DNA of 64,000 nucleotides from an uncultured Sphingomonadaceae bacterium (GCA_947504025.1 CANNFX010000001.1:248001-312000), one strand, 5' to 3'; positions 52,713 to 62,823 are shown, counted from the stretch's first letter. Notes: generated by a model from the sequence alone, not told the origin. Numbers and translations: made by a program.

Positions 52713-54004
52713 TGCAGCTCCTGAAATCCGGCGACGAAAGTTTCGAGCAAGATTTTGCTCGTATCGTGTCTGACAGACGCGAAAGCGACGGTGATGTCTC
52801 GCGCGATGTGCAGACGATCCTCAACGAAGTGCGTCAGCGCGGTGATGCTGCGCTGGTCGATTACACCGTCCGCTTTGACAGTCACCGCCTGACTACCGAC
52901 GATGATTGGCGCATTTCTGCCGAAGCTTGCCGCAAGGCTTATGATTCTCTCGAAGATGAATTACGCGATGCCCTGACACTCGCTGCAGACCGGATCCGCG
53001 CTTTCCACGCCGACCAACTTCCAAAAGGTCGCGATTGGACTGATGATGCTGGCTTGCGTCTCGGTGCTACATGGCGCCCGGTTGATGCGGCTGGGTTATA
53101 TGTCCCGGGAGGACGGGCAAGCTATCCCTCGTCGCTTCTGATGAATGCCATCCCCGCGCGCGTTGCCGGGGTCGAGCGGCTGGTCGTCGTCACACCAACG
53201 CCAAAGGGCGAGCTTAACTCGCTGGTTTTAGCTGCAGCATACCTTGCAGAGGTCGACGAGATTTGGCGTATCGGCGGCGCGCACGGTGTTGCCGCACTGG
53301 CCTATGGCACAGAACGAATTACGCCAGTCGATGTAATAACCGGCCCTGGCAATGCCTGGGTCGCGGAAGCGAAACGCCAACTTTTTGGTGTGGTAGGCAT
53401 TGATATGATAGCTGGCCCGAGCGAAATTCTCGTAATAGCGGACAGTAAGAACAATCCTGACTGGATCGCCGCAGACCTGCTCAGCCAAGCCGAGCATGAC
53501 CCGGTCGCACAATCGATTCTGATTACCGACGATCTGAATTTCGCGCAGCAAGTCGGCGATCGGATCGACGTCCAATGCTCAATGCTGAGCACCCAAAAGG
53601 TAGCTCGCGAGAGCTGGGACAATTATGGCGCATTGATAGTGGTTGATGACCTCGATGAAGAAGCCCCTCGGCTCGCTAATATGTTGGCTGCAGAGCATGT
53701 CGAACTCGCGATTGATGGCGCAGAAGCAATGGCCAAGAGAATCCGTCACGCTGGCAGCATTTTCTTGGGCCGCAACACGCCCGAAGCCGTCGGTGATTAT
53801 GTCGCCGGGCCGAACCACGTACTTCCAACCGGCCGCCGGGCGCGTTTTGCCTCCGGCCTGTCGGTGCTTGATTTCATGAAACGCACAAGTTTCATTCGCT
53901 GCGACGCGGAAGGGCTCGCCAATGTCGGCCCCGCCGCTGCCCGCCTCGCCCATGCCGAGGGCTTACCCGCCCACGCCAAATCTATAGAATTGCGGCTCAA
54001 ATGA
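52712..54004 (+). CDS. hisD: Histidinol dehydrogenase
   Basis: Last two oxidation steps of histidine synthesis (histidinol to histidine), zinc- and NAD-dependent. The 430-residue product has GLYVPGGRASYPSSLLMNAI, the signature IDMIAGPSEILVIADSKNNP, the zinc-binding SQAEHDPVAQ, and GPNHVLPTGRRARFASGLSV. It overlaps hisG by one base and its stop overlaps the nusB ATG, so hisG-hisD-nusB-thiL is a tight operon mixing histidine, transcription and thiamine functions. Confidence 0.96.
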   Translation: MQLLKSGDESFEQDFARIVSDRRESDGDVSRDVQTILNEVRQRGDAALVDYTVRFDSHRLTTDDDWRISAEACRKAYDSLEDELRDALTLAADRIRAFHADQLPKGRDWTDDAGLRLGATWRPVDAAGLYVPGGRASYPSSLLMNAIPARVAGVERLVVVTPTPKGELNSLVLAAAYLAEVDEIWRIGGAHGVAALAYGTERITPVDVITGPGNAWVAEAKRQLFGVVGIDMIAGPSEILVIADSKNNPDWIAADLLSQAEHDPVAQSILITDDLNFAQQVGDRIDVQCSMLSTQKVARESWDNYGALIVVDDLDEEAPRLANMLAAEHVELAIDGAEAMAKRIRHAGSIFLGRNTPEAVGDYVAGPNHVLPTGRRARFASGLSVLDFMKRTSFIRCDAEGLANVGPAAARLAHAEGLPAHAKSIELRLK

Positions 54005-54465
54005 ACCAGACACCACCTCCAACTCCACCTAGGGCACAAGCACGATCTGCTGCGCGCCTCGCTGCCGTTCAGGCACTTTATCAGTGGCATATGGAAGGCA
54101 CATCGCTCGCCAAGCTGCTCGACGAATTCCACCAGCACCGCCTCGGCGCCGAGATTGAAGACGATCAGTATGCCGAAGCCGAAGTCGATTTCTTCGATGA
54201 TCTTGTCCAAGGCACGGTCCGCCGTCAGGAAGAAATTGATGAGTTGCTTGAAGACCGGCTGGCCGATGGCTGGTCGATCAAACGGCTCGACAAGACCATG
54301 CTGCAAATTCTGCGCAGTGGCACATACGAATTGCTCGCCCGCCCCGACGTGCCGAAGCGAAGCTCGATCAGCGAATATGTCGATGTTGCCCACGCTTTCT
54401 TTGACGAGCGTGAAGCGAAATTCGTGAACGGTATCCTCGACGCAATCGCCAAGGTGGTGCGCTGA
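54001..54465 (+). CDS. nusB: Transcription antitermination factor NusB
   Basis: A 154-residue NusB that binds boxA RNA with NusE during rRNA antitermination. The family pattern is visible: RSAARLAAVQALYQWHMEG, LVQGTVRRQEEIDELLEDRL, RLDKTMLQILRSGTYELLAR, EYVDVAHAFFDERE and KFVNGILDAIAK. Its ATG overlaps the hisD stop. Its TGA overlaps the proposed CTG start of thiL (CTGA). Confidence 0.95.
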   Translation: MNQTPPPTPPRAQARSAARLAAVQALYQWHMEGTSLAKLLDEFHQHRLGAEIEDDQYAEAEVDFFDDLVQGTVRRQEEIDELLEDRLADGWSIKRLDKTMLQILRSGTYELLARPDVPKRSSISEYVDVAHAFFDEREAKFVNGILDAIAKVVR

Positions 54466-55337
54466 GCGGCGAAAGCGCCTTTATCGCGTCCTTACGCGAG
54501 TTTGCGACCCATCCTGCCGCGCGTGGTTTGAACGATGATGTGGCAATGTTGGACGTCGGCGGTGAAACTCTGATCCTCACGCACGACATGATGGTCGAGG
54601 GCGTTCACTTCCTGACCGGTCAGGACATGACTGATGTCGCTTGGAAACTGGTTGCTACCAATATGAGCGATCTTGCGGCCAAGGGCGCAGCACCCATCGG
54701 CGCGTTGCTGGGCCATATGCTCGGCAGCGATGATGATCGTTTCATCGGCGGCTTGCGCGAGGCACTGACCCATTACAACTGCCCGCTGCTTGGCGGGGAT
54801 ACAGTTTCTGGCGTTTCGCCGCGCAGCTTCGGGCTGACAGCAGTCGGACGGGCAACGCACGTTCCAGTCCCGTCGCGTGCAACTGCAAAACCCGGTGACG
54901 GACTATATATTCTGGGCACCGTGGGCGGTGCAATGATGGGCTTTGAGGCTCTACGCGGTGGGTTGGAGGCAGACACCTCGGCCTATCGCCGCCCCTATGC
55001 GCTTTTGAGCGAGGGACAGGCCTTAGCCCCGCATGTCAGCGCGATGATGGACGTATCTGACGGGTTGCTGCTTGATGCCAGTCGCATAGCGCGCGCCAGC
55101 GGCGTTTCACTTGAGATCAATCGGGCGCGTGTTCCCATCGCATGTCCGCCAAACCGGCGCGTCGATGCGCTGCGCTGGGGTGATGACTACGCGCTTTTGT
55201 TCACTGCATCTGGCGAAAACCTACCCGATGTGGGTGTAATCAAGATCGGATATGTAGTTGAAGAAGCAACCGCGCCGATCATCTTGGACGGCGAGTTGCT
55301 GAGCGAAGCAGACGGATTAGGCTATCAGCACTCTTAA
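54462..55337 (+). CDS. thiL: Thiamine-monophosphate kinase, probable CTG start
   Basis: Phosphorylates thiamine monophosphate to the coenzyme. The family N-terminus (FIASLREFATHPAARGLNDD then VAMLDVGGETLILTHDMMVE) is in frame from a CTG at 54462, which has AAGGTGG 5 bases upstream and overlaps the nusB stop as CTGA, like the ATGA overlaps elsewhere in the operon. Starting at TTG 54528 would remove the conserved residues before the metal-binding Asp-Asp. Other motifs are NMSDLAAKGAAP, GLTAVGRA, MMDVSDGLLLDASRIARASG and RWGDDYALLFT. The 291-residue length fits. Converges with the desaturase, overlapping by 4 bases. Confidence 0.9.
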   Translation: MSGESAFIASLREFATHPAARGLNDDVAMLDVGGETLILTHDMMVEGVHFLTGQDMTDVAWKLVATNMSDLAAKGAAPIGALLGHMLGSDDDRFIGGLREALTHYNCPLLGGDTVSGVSPRSFGLTAVGRATHVPVPSRATAKPGDGLYILGTVGGAMMGFEALRGGLEADTSAYRRPYALLSEGQALAPHVSAMMDVSDGLLLDASRIARASGVSLEINRARVPIACPPNRRVDALRWGDDYALLFTASGENLPDVGVIKIGYVVEEATAPIILDGELLSEADGLGYQHS

Positions 55338-56326
55338 AGAGCCGAACAATCCACGCCGCGTTTTTCCAATACCGGCTTCAGTGCGAAATAGGCATCTTTC
55401 GTCTTATGGTTCGGAATGCCGGGATAGAGATGATGGATCAGATGCGTCTGCATGCCCATGCTCATCACATGGCCAAGCCGGCTCTTGAAGATATTGGCGC
55501 AATCATACCGCCCGGTCTTACCTTCGCGCGGATGATGTGGTGCCCAGCTGAGGTAAAAACGGATGTAGCTGAGACCAATATGGCGCGGCAACCACCACAG
55601 TAGTGCCGCCTCGATTGCAAAGCCGGTCCAGGCCATCGTGAACAAGACGGCCATGAACAGCAATTGCAGTTTCAGCGTGTCCTTGAGCGCCTTGTCAGCT
55701 TCCGGTGTGCCCATTTCGGCCAGAATGCGCTTGTAATGATGGATCGAGCCATCGACACCTGGTTGGCGGTTATACCAAGTCTTATAAATTGCCATCCACC
55801 AGTTGGGGGCTTCGTCAGTATAATCCGAATCCTTGTCAGGATCGTTGACGTGATAATGATGTTCAAGATGCATCATCCGCGCCATGCTGAACGGAAAAAC
55901 AATCGGGATGGTCGAGACTTTACCGGTCCATTCATTGAGCCAGCGAAGCTTGTCACCCTTGCGCGCAATGTTGGAATGCATCGCTTCATGGCTGGTGACA
56001 TAGCCGCCAGTCGCCAGCACACATGAAATCACAAAGGCCACCGCAAGCGGGAAACCGAAGAACATCGTTAGCGGGAAAAAGCTGACCCACAGCGCAATTC
56101 CGCCAAAAGCTGCCGCGGGATACATCCACATCGGGCCGCCATGGTACTGTTTAGCAATCCCACGTTCCTGTTTCAGCAGATCAACGCGGGTATGTTGGTC
56201 AAGTTCATCCGACCCGTTGAGCGGGATGGCTGGCGCGTCGGTAACCGGAATATCGAACGCTTCTTGAGCGTCGCCCGGATGCGCCCGGTTGCTGCGGTCT
56301 ATTGTGCGATCGACGGGGTCGCTCAT
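55334..56326 (-). CDS. Membrane fatty-acid desaturase/hydroxylase-like protein
   Basis: A 330-residue integral membrane diiron enzyme of the fatty-acid desaturase superfamily. The three histidine boxes are HEAMHSN, HLEHHYH and HLIHHLYPG, with hydrophobic helices between (PLTMFFGFPLAVAFVISCVL; LLFMAVLFTMAWTGFAIEAA). It could desaturate fatty acids or hydroxylate a carotenoid; the sphingomonad setting leaves both open. I start at ATG 56326, whose A-T-G-A overlap with the upstream small gene suggests coupling. Converges with thiL. Confidence 0.85.
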   Translation of the reverse strand: MSDPVDRTIDRSNRAHPGDAQEAFDIPVTDAPAIPLNGSDELDQHTRVDLLKQERGIAKQYHGGPMWMYPAAAFGGIALWVSFFPLTMFFGFPLAVAFVISCVLATGGYVTSHEAMHSNIARKGDKLRWLNEWTGKVSTIPIVFPFSMARMMHLEHHYHVNDPDKDSDYTDEAPNWWMAIYKTWYNRQPGVDGSIHHYKRILAEMGTPEADKALKDTLKLQLLFMAVLFTMAWTGFAIEAALLWWLPRHIGLSYIRFYLSWAPHHPREGKTGRYDCANIFKSRLGHVMSMGMQTHLIHHLYPGIPNHKTKDAYFALKPVLEKRGVDCSAL

Positions 56327-56541
56327 AGCCACCGTCCACGCATTGTGGCGATTAAGCCCCATGTTCCGCCGAAGATCAGGCCGAAGACAATGTTACTCAT
56401 ACCAAGCGGTGCCGCGAGGCTAAAAGAAGCCATGATCTGCGCGGTGAGCGGAGCAATAAAGCCAATCCCGAACAGGAACGGCATGATTGCGAATAGCTTG
56501 CGGACTGCAATTTCCATGGCCGTTAAGGTAATGGAAACCAT
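56323..56541 (-). CDS. Small membrane protein upstream of the desaturase, unknown
   Basis: About 72 residues from an ATG at 56541, with two hydrophobic helices (AIMPFLFGIGFIAPLTAQIM and MSNIVFGLIFGGTWGLIATM) and a basic end (RGRWL). Alternative starts are 56625 or an internal ATG near 56517. I do not recognise a family. It overlaps the start of the desaturase gene by 4 bases (ATGA), so it may help assemble or regulate that membrane enzyme. Confidence 0.65.
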   Translation of the reverse strand: MVSITLTAMEIAVRKLFAIMPFLFGIGFIAPLTAQIMASFSLAAPLGMSNIVFGLIFGGTWGLIATMRGRWL

Positions 56542-56714
56542 AAAATCCCGCAATGGCCCTTGTTTCGGGCCAAAACAGCGCCCTGTCCCAAGATCGGGCA
56601 AAACTGGGGCTTTGGGGGCTTGCACCGCGCAAAGCCTGCCTTATACCGTCGCCTTTCCCGGGCTACTGCAAAGGCGGAGTCCATACAGTTTGAACCTCAG
56701 GGAGGGGCTACCAC

Positions 56715-58823
56715 GTGAACTTCGTAATCATAGCCATCGTGCTTGGTCTCGTTGCCGTATTATACGGTATCGTAACCAGCCGTCAGGTGCTCGGCGCAAG
56801 TGCCGGCAACGAGAAAATGCAATCCATCGCCGGCGCTATTCAAGAGGGCGCACAAGCCTATCTGAAGCGCCAATACACCGCCATCGGCATCGTTGGTGTC
56901 GTTGTCGCGGTAATTGTCGCCGTATTCCTCGGTCCAATTTCGGCCACAGGCTTCGTCGTCGGCGCGATCCTTTCCGGTATCGCCGGGTTCATCGGGATGA
57001 ATATCTCGGTCCGCTCGAACGTTCGTACGGCAGCTGCCGCACAGACCGGATTGCAAGAAGGCCTCACCGTCGCATTCCGCGCCGGTGCAGTTACCGGAAT
57101 GCTGGTAGCTGGCCTCGCGCTTCTCGCAATTTCCGTGATCTTCTACGTGCTGATCGGCCCAATGGGGCTGGAACTCACCGACGTTGCTGACAAGCGCGAG
57201 ATTATCGATGCTCTCATCGGCCTCGCATTCGGCGCTTCGCTGATTTCAATCTTCGCTCGCCTCGGCGGCGGTATCTTCACCAAGGCTGCTGACGTTGGCG
57301 CCGATCTGGTGGGTAAGGTTGAAGCAGGCATCCCCGAAGATGATCCACGCAACCCAGCCACCATCGCTGACAATGTCGGCGATAACGTCGGCGATTGCGC
57401 CGGTATGGCTGCCGATCTGTTCGAAACTTATGTTGTAACCGTTGGCGCCACAATGGTGCTGACAGCCCTGCTCTTCACTGGCCTCGCCAGCGCAGAACTG
57501 ATGGCACTCATGAGCCTGCCGCTATTGGTTGGCGGCGTTTGCATCATCACCTCGATCATCGGGACTTACATGGTTCGTCTCGGCAAATCCTCCAACATCA
57601 TGGGTGCGCTCTACAAGGGGTTCATTACCACAACGGTGCTGTCGATCCCGGCGATTTACTGGGCCACAAGCTACACCATCGGCATGGACGCATCGTTCAC
57701 TGTCGGTGATCAGAGCTTCACCGGCATGAGCCTGTTCTGGTCAATGATGGTCGGTCTGGCTGTTACCGGCCTGATCATCTGGATCACAGAGTATTACACC
57801 GGCACAGAATACCGTCCGGTTCGCTCGATCGCCAAGGCCTCAGAAACGGGCCACGGCACCAACGTGATCCAGGGTCTGGCAATCAGCCTTGAATCAACCG
57901 CGCTGCCAACTTTGGTCATCGTGGTCGGTATCATCGTAACGTATCAGCTCGCTGGCCTGATGGGCATTGCCTTTGCGGCGACCGCCATGTTGGCTCTCGC
58001 AGGTATGGTCGTAGCGCTTGATGCTTACGGCCCTGTTACGGACAATGCCGGCGGTATCGCTGAAATGGCCGAGATGGACGAGAGCGTTCGTGAAAAGACT
58101 GACGCACTCGACGCTGTTGGCAACACGACAAAGGCTGTGACCAAGGGTTATGCCATCGGTTCGGCGGGCCTTGCCGCACTTGTGCTGTTCTCCGCCTACA
58201 CTGCCGATCTCACCGAGTTCTTCCCGGGTGTTGAAGTCAACTTCAGTCTCGAGAATCCTTATGTGATTGTTGGCCTGTTGCTCGGCGCATTGCTGCCATA
58301 TCTGTTCGGTGCAATGGGTATGACAGCCGTTGGCCGTGCAGCTGGTGACGTTGTGAAAGACGTTCGGGCTCAGTTTGCTGCGGATAAGGGCATTATGGCC
58401 GGCACCAGCCGTCCTGACTATGCCCGCACTGTGGATCTCGTGACCAAGGCAGCGATCAAGGAAATGATCGTTCCGTCGATGCTGCCGGTTCTGGCACCTA
58501 TCGTCGTCTACTTCCTGATCACCATGGTCGCGGGGCAAGCTGAAGGCTTCGCAGCGCTGGGCGCTCTGCTCCTCGGCGTAATCGTCTCGGGTATCTTCGT
58601 GGCACTTTCCATGACCGCTGGCGGCGGCGCATGGGACAATGCCAAGAAATACATCGAAGACGGCAATCACGGCGGCAAGGGTTCAGAAGCCCATAAGGCT
58701 GCTGTGACCGGCGACACGGTTGGCGATCCTTACAAGGATACTGCCGGCCCAGCCGTCAACCCGATGATCAAGATCACCAATATCGTGGCCTTGCTACTTC
58801 TCGCAGCACTTGCTGCGGTATAG
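56715..58823 (+). CDS. hppA: Proton-translocating pyrophosphatase (K+-independent type)
   Basis: Membrane pump that uses pyrophosphate hydrolysis to move protons. The 702-residue product has about 16 membrane helices and the active-site motifs [56 protein letters not shown] and [17 protein letters not shown]. The lysine in GNTTKA (where K+-dependent enzymes have alanine) marks the K+-independent, proton-pumping class. The start is a GTG with GAGGGG 6 bases upstream; a TTGCAC...TTATAC promoter-like pair lies near 56620-56646. A strong terminator follows. Confidence 0.96.
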   Translation: MNFVIIAIVLGLVAVLYGIVTSRQVLGASAGNEKMQSIAGAIQEGAQAYLKRQYTAIGIVGVVVAVIVAVFLGPISATGFVVGAILSGIAGFIGMNISVRSNVRTAAAAQTGLQEGLTVAFRAGAVTGMLVAGLALLAISVIFYVLIGPMGLELTDVADKREIIDALIGLAFGASLISIFARLGGGIFTKAADVGADLVGKVEAGIPEDDPRNPATIADNVGDNVGDCAGMAADLFETYVVTVGATMVLTALLFTGLASAELMALMSLPLLVGGVCIITSIIGTYMVRLGKSSNIMGALYKGFITTTVLSIPAIYWATSYTIGMDASFTVGDQSFTGMSLFWSMMVGLAVTGLIIWITEYYTGTEYRPVRSIAKASETGHGTNVIQGLAISLESTALPTLVIVVGIIVTYQLAGLMGIAFAATAMLALAGMVVALDAYGPVTDNAGGIAEMAEMDESVREKTDALDAVGNTTKAVTKGYAIGSAGLAALVLFSAYTADLTEFFPGVEVNFSLENPYVIVGLLLGALLPYLFGAMGMTAVGRAAGDVVKDVRAQFAADKGIMAGTSRPDYARTVDLVTKAAIKEMIVPSMLPVLAPIVVYFLITMVAGQAEGFAALGALLLGVIVSGIFVALSMTAGGGAWDNAKKYIEDGNHGGKGSEAHKAAVTGDTVGDPYKDTAGPAVNPMIKITNIVALLLLAALAAV

Positions 58824-58862
58824 GCGAAGCCATCGATACCACCCGCCACCGGGTGAAGAGAG

Positions 58863-58894
58863 CCCCGTCCAGAGCAATCTGGGCGGGGTTTTTT
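58863..58894 (+). terminator. Terminator after hppA
   Basis: CCCCGTCCAGA (58863-58873) pairs with TCTGGGCGGGG (58878-58888), one G-T pair, loop GCAA, followed by TTTTTT. Confidence 0.9.
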
Positions 58895-59003
58895 GTTGAA
58901 CCTCCGTCATCGAACAGCCCCAGAAGCGTTAAACTTTCCTTCGCCATTCACAGCTAAACCCGCGTTGCGGCACCGTTAGCCGCGCTAGACAGGGGTTAAT
59001 GGC

Positions 59004-60185
59004 TTGGCGAGCAGTTCGCTCATCACACCGGATACGAACGTGCCGAACATCCTCACGCGCGCGCCTGCCCCTGTATGTGCAGATGGCACGAAACTGTGCG
59101 AATGGCGCGATTGCATCTCGGCGGCATTTACCGATGAATGGGATGCACTTGCAGCCAATGCTAGCGAACCCAATCCGTTCTTTGAAAGCTGGTATCTTCA
59201 GCCATCCCTTGCAGCGCTTGCTCCACGCGGAGACGTACGGATTTTGACTGTTCGGCGAGGCGGCAAACTGATCGGGCTGATGCCGTTGGAACGCTCGCGG
59301 CGCTATTACGCATACCCCCTACCCAATATCTCGAATTGGACCCATCCGAATTGCTTCTTGGGTGCGCCTTTGGTCGCACGCGGCGAAGAATTCGCATTCT
59401 GGACCGCAGCACTCGCATCGGCCGACGAAAGTGCTGGTGGCAGCCTATTCCTCCATTTGCAGCACCTCCCGCTTGAAGGTGCTCTGATTGAGGCACTACG
59501 TGATGTCATTGGATCAACGGCCCGCCCATCAGCACTGGTCCTTCGCGAAGAACGGGCGATGCTGGCATCCGAACTATCTGCCGAAGATTATTTCGCTCGC
59601 TCGATGAGCGGCAAGAAGCGTAAAGAACTGCGTCGCCAACATAAACGCCTGTCAGAACTCGGCAAAATCGCGATCACCAAGCAGTCCGGTGATGTTGGTA
59701 TCGGCGCGTGGATTGCAGATTTTCTCGCGCTCGAACTATCTGGATGGAAGGGCAAGGCCGGATCGGCGCTCGCCTCTGCTGCAGAAACCAATACGCTCTT
59801 TACTCAGGCCATAACTGCTGCGGCCTCGCGCGGGCAGCTCGACAGGCTCTCCATCACGCTTGATGGCAAGCCCATCGCAATGCTGGCAAACCTGACCTCA
59901 GGCGCCGGCAGCTTTGCCTACAAGACTGCCTTCGACGAAAACTACTCGCGATTCTCCCCCGGAGTGCTTCTCCAACGCGAAAACCTGGCCCTGTTGGACC
60001 GTGGTGATTTGGAGTGGGCCGATAGCTGCGCCTCCGCAGATCATCCGATGATCGACCGAATTTGGCGTGAGCGCCGTGCAATCGGCCGCGTCAGCATCGG
60101 GATCGGTGGGAAATTGCGGCAAGGTATTTTCCGCCAATTGGCCAAACGTGAAACAGGCCGCGAACCAGACGGAATTGGATCATGA
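59004..60185 (+). CDS. CelD/BcsL family GNAT acyltransferase
   Basis: A 393-residue protein of the Acetyltransf_6/CelD (FemAB-like) fold. Features: FESWYLQPSLAALAPRGDVR, KLIGLMPLERSRRY, MSGKKRKELRRQHKRLSELG (the conserved basic helix), LDRLSITLDGKPIAMLANLT and SFAYKTAFDENYSRFSPGVL. Members transfer acyl or aminoacyl groups in polysaccharide or lipid production; the substrate is unknown. It probably starts at a TTG (59004) with AGGGG nearby; a GTG at 59040 is the alternative. It overlaps the following JmjC-like gene (ATGA), so the two are a pair. Confidence 0.83.
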   Translation: MASSSLITPDTNVPNILTRAPAPVCADGTKLCEWRDCISAAFTDEWDALAANASEPNPFFESWYLQPSLAALAPRGDVRILTVRRGGKLIGLMPLERSRRYYAYPLPNISNWTHPNCFLGAPLVARGEEFAFWTAALASADESAGGSLFLHLQHLPLEGALIEALRDVIGSTARPSALVLREERAMLASELSAEDYFARSMSGKKRKELRRQHKRLSELGKIAITKQSGDVGIGAWIADFLALELSGWKGKAGSALASAAETNTLFTQAITAAASRGQLDRLSITLDGKPIAMLANLTSGAGSFAYKTAFDENYSRFSPGVLLQRENLALLDRGDLEWADSCASADHPMIDRIWRERRAIGRVSIGIGGKLRQGIFRQLAKRETGREPDGIGS

Positions 60186-61057
60186 ACGCCCGAACAGCAT
60201 TTTTCACCGATAGCACCGGGCCAACCTTTGACAGCGAAGCGCATGCGAAGTTCGCTCGGCATTACCCGGAAGGGCCGCACACGTTGCGCCATGCCCTGGC
60301 GCAAAGTGAATTGCTGACGCTGGAAGCGCTGGCTGTGCTTGGCGAAGCGCTTCCTGAAACATCTGTCGAATATAACCGCGGCAATCTGCCAATCGGCGTT
60401 GATGGCAAACCTGGTGCAAGTGGACTAACCATCGGCGAGACGATCAGAGGTGTCGAAAGCGCCAATAGCTGGGCTGTGCTCAAGAATATCGAGCAGCAGC
60501 CTGACTATGCCGCCCTCTTGGCCTCTCTGCTCGACGAAATTCGGCCCGAAATTGAAGCGAAGACCGGTCCGATGTTGATGACGCAAGGTTTCATTTTCGT
60601 GTCCTCACCCGATGCAGTTACGCCCTATCACTTCGACCCGGAACACAACATTCTGCTTCAGTTGGTCGGCAGCAAGGTGATGACCCAGTTCCCAGCAGGC
60701 CATCCTCGATATGCGCCGGACACTCTCCATGAAAGTTACCACACCGGCGGTGCGCGCGAATTAGTATGGAATGATGATTTGCTGCGCGGCGGCACAGAAT
60801 ATGCCCTGGAAAGCGGCGAAGCAGTCTATGTACCTGTTATGGCGCCACATTTTGTGCGTAATGGCCCTGCCCCTTCGATATCGCTGTCAATCACGTGGCG
60901 CAGCGAGTGGAGCTATGCCGAAGCAGATGCGCGTGCATTCAATGCAGCGCTCCGCCGGATGGGTCTTACACCAAAAGCGCCGGGTCGTTGGCCCGCCAGC
61001 AACCAGGCCAAGGCAATCGGCATGCGCATCCTTCGCCGCTTAGGCCGCCGCGCTTGA
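60182..61057 (+). CDS. JmjC/cupin-like Fe(II)/2-oxoglutarate oxygenase
   Basis: A 291-residue protein with a JmjC-like core. The segment PYHFDPEHNILLQLVGSKVM contains the H-x-D iron ligands and the following structural strand, and VPVMAPHFVRNGPAP contains the distal histidine; both are family hallmarks. The N-terminal part (LRHALAQSELLTLEALAVLG) is helical. It overlaps the CelD-like gene and probably hydroxylates the product or a protein partner of it. A substrate is not known. The basic C-terminus (RILRRLGRR) is short. Confidence 0.78.
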   Translation: MNARTAFFTDSTGPTFDSEAHAKFARHYPEGPHTLRHALAQSELLTLEALAVLGEALPETSVEYNRGNLPIGVDGKPGASGLTIGETIRGVESANSWAVLKNIEQQPDYAALLASLLDEIRPEIEAKTGPMLMTQGFIFVSSPDAVTPYHFDPEHNILLQLVGSKVMTQFPAGHPRYAPDTLHESYHTGGARELVWNDDLLRGGTEYALESGEAVYVPVMAPHFVRNGPAPSISLSITWRSEWSYAEADARAFNAALRRMGLTPKAPGRWPASNQAKAIGMRILRRLGRRA

Positions 61058-61096
61058 TACGTTGACGTAACAGCTATCGAACCGCAAAGGTTGCGG

Positions 61097-61999
61097 ATGG
61101 CTACTGACCCAATTTCCGAAAAACTCGTCGCAGGATTACTACGCCTGCTTGATGTCCATCAGATCGGCGAAGATCGGTTTACCGGCCGCCACAAGAAGGA
61201 CGGAGTTGGCCGTGTATTTGGCGGACAGGTAATCGCGCAGGCCCTTCTCGCAGCAGAGAAGACCGTCCCAGAAGATCGCGCTGCCCATTCGCTCCACGCC
61301 TATTTCCTGCGCGGCGGCAGCGAGGGCTTCGACGTCGATTATTCAGTTGATCGCCAATTCGACGGCGGGAGTTTTTCCAATCGCCGTGTCGTCGCAGGCC
61401 AGGAAGGTCGCCCGATCCTCAACGTGGCAGCCAGCTTCCAGCGTTATGAAGAAGGCCTGCATCATCAGGCAGAGGGTCTACCCGATGTCCCCGGTCCAGA
61501 TGACCTTCCCAGTGAAGCTGAAGAGCGTATCCGGTTGGCGAAGGAATTGCCGGAGGAAAAGGCGCGATTTTTTCTCCGGCCGCGCCCAATCGAAACTCGG
61601 GCAGTGGAAGGCCGTCACTGGAACAGTTCAGAACCAACTGCGCCCGTGTCTCACAGCTGGATCCGTGCCGCTGCTCCGTTACCCGATGATCCGCGCATCC
61701 ACCGCGCAATCCTCGCCTATGCCAGCGATATGCAGCTACTCGGCACCTCCATGCTACCCCACGGCCTGAGCTGGGCTCGTAATGAGATTGTCGGAGCGAG
61801 CCTCGATCACACGATCTGGTTTCACGAAGCATTCCGCGCTGATGAGTGGATGCTATATCAAAGCGACAGCCCCTGGACTGGCCGTGGCCGTGGCTTCAAC
61901 CGAGGCCGTATCCTGAGCGCCGACGGCCGCCTTGTCGCTAGCGTTGCTCAAGAAGGCATGGTTCGTCGCACTAAGAAGCGAACGGATGCATCTTCCTAA
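61097..61999 (+). CDS. tesB: Acyl-CoA thioesterase II
   Basis: A 300-residue double hot-dog thioesterase that hydrolyses acyl-CoA. Visible parts: LLRLLDVHQIGEDRFTGR, GRVFGGQVIAQALLAAEKTV, the first-domain SLHAYFLRGG, the active-site Asp region YASDMQLLGTSMLPHGLSW and DHTIWFHEAFRADEWMLYQS with the closing GRGFNRGRILSADGRLVASV. The catalytic Asp/Thr/Gln set appears intact. I choose the ATG at 61097; a TTG six bases earlier is less likely. It follows the CelD-JmjC pair and converges with the uspA gene. Confidence 0.93.
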   Translation: MATDPISEKLVAGLLRLLDVHQIGEDRFTGRHKKDGVGRVFGGQVIAQALLAAEKTVPEDRAAHSLHAYFLRGGSEGFDVDYSVDRQFDGGSFSNRRVVAGQEGRPILNVAASFQRYEEGLHHQAEGLPDVPGPDDLPSEAEERIRLAKELPEEKARFFLRPRPIETRAVEGRHWNSSEPTAPVSHSWIRAAAPLPDDPRIHRAILAYASDMQLLGTSMLPHGLSWARNEIVGASLDHTIWFHEAFRADEWMLYQSDSPWTGRGRGFNRGRILSADGRLVASVAQEGMVRRTKKRTDASS

Positions 62000-62007
62000 A
62001 GTTGGCC

Positions 62008-62823
62008 TCAATGCGCGAGCAGCAACGGCAACTTCACGTCAGACAGCATCTTGCGCGTGACACCACCAAGAATAGTCTCGGACAACCGGCTGCTGCCATA
62101 GGCACCCATCACCAGATACCCAGCCTCGCGCAGCGCAGCACCATCTAACAACTGCTTGGTCAGATGTTCTTTGCTCTCGGGTAATTCGACGATTTCGCAG
62201 CTGACGTCATGACGCGACAAATAATTTGCGCCATCCAGCGGCGGAAGGTCGAACTTCCGCTTCTGCTTCTTTTCCTTGGCGCAAAGTAGGTGGACCTTGC
62301 TTGCCCGCTTCAGCAGCGGCAGCGCCGCTCTTAGCGCGTTGCAAGCCTCGGTCGAACCGTTCCACGCGACCACCGCTGGCGCATCGACCGGAAAGCTCTT
62401 CTGATCATTCGGAATCACCAACAACGGCGTCCGGGATTTGATGGTAATCGCACTGACTGTGGGCGACGGCGACTTGCCGTCCAACCGGGGTTCGTCTGCT
62501 CCTATTACCAATAGATCATTTAAAGCAGAATGGGCGAGCAGCCGGTCTTCTGCAGTCCCCGACTGATTGACGAAATTCCACGCCACATCCTCTTTTTTAC
62601 AATGCTCGGAAACTCGTTTCTCCAGTTCCTGCGCCGCCTCGCGCATTACGGGGATCATTGCGGCAAAAGCTGCGCCATAAATGTCCCCAGGAACAGCCAT
62701 TTCATAAGGTGTAGCGTTGAGACATGTCATATGCCCATCAAACGCACGCGTAATATCCGCGCCGACCTGCAAGCGACCATCAAGGCCGCTGTCATCGAAC
62801 GCACTGACAAGTATGGATCGCAT
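62008..62823 (-). CDS. Universal stress protein with two UspA domains
   Basis: A 271-residue protein with two Usp domains. The first opens MRSILVSAFDDSGLDGRLQV and holds DLLVIGADEPR; the second holds APAVVAWNGSTEACNALRAAL and the ATP-binding-type loop YLVMGAYGSSRLSETILGGV. The GGAG ribosome site supports ATG 62823. A perfect FNR/FixK-type box lies 80 bp upstream of the start, so expression under low oxygen is likely. Converges with tesB. Confidence 0.9.
   Translation of the reverse strand: MRSILVSAFDDSGLDGRLQVGADITRAFDGHMTCLNATPYEMAVPGDIYGAAFAAMIPVMREAAQELEKRVSEHCKKEDVAWNFVNQSGTAEDRLLAHSALNDLLVIGADEPRLDGKSPSPTVSAITIKSRTPLLVIPNDQKSFPVDAPAVVAWNGSTEACNALRAALPLLKRASKVHLLCAKEKKQKRKFDLPPLDGANYLSRHDVSCEIVELPESKEHLTKQLLDGAALREAGYLVMGAYGSSRLSETILGGVTRKMLSDVKLPLLLAH

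Noticed and set aside
56141..57190. 349-codon plus-strand frame overlapping the desaturase and hppA starts
   Set aside because: Arginine-rich out-of-frame product spanning a divergent promoter region; hppA in another frame is unmistakable.
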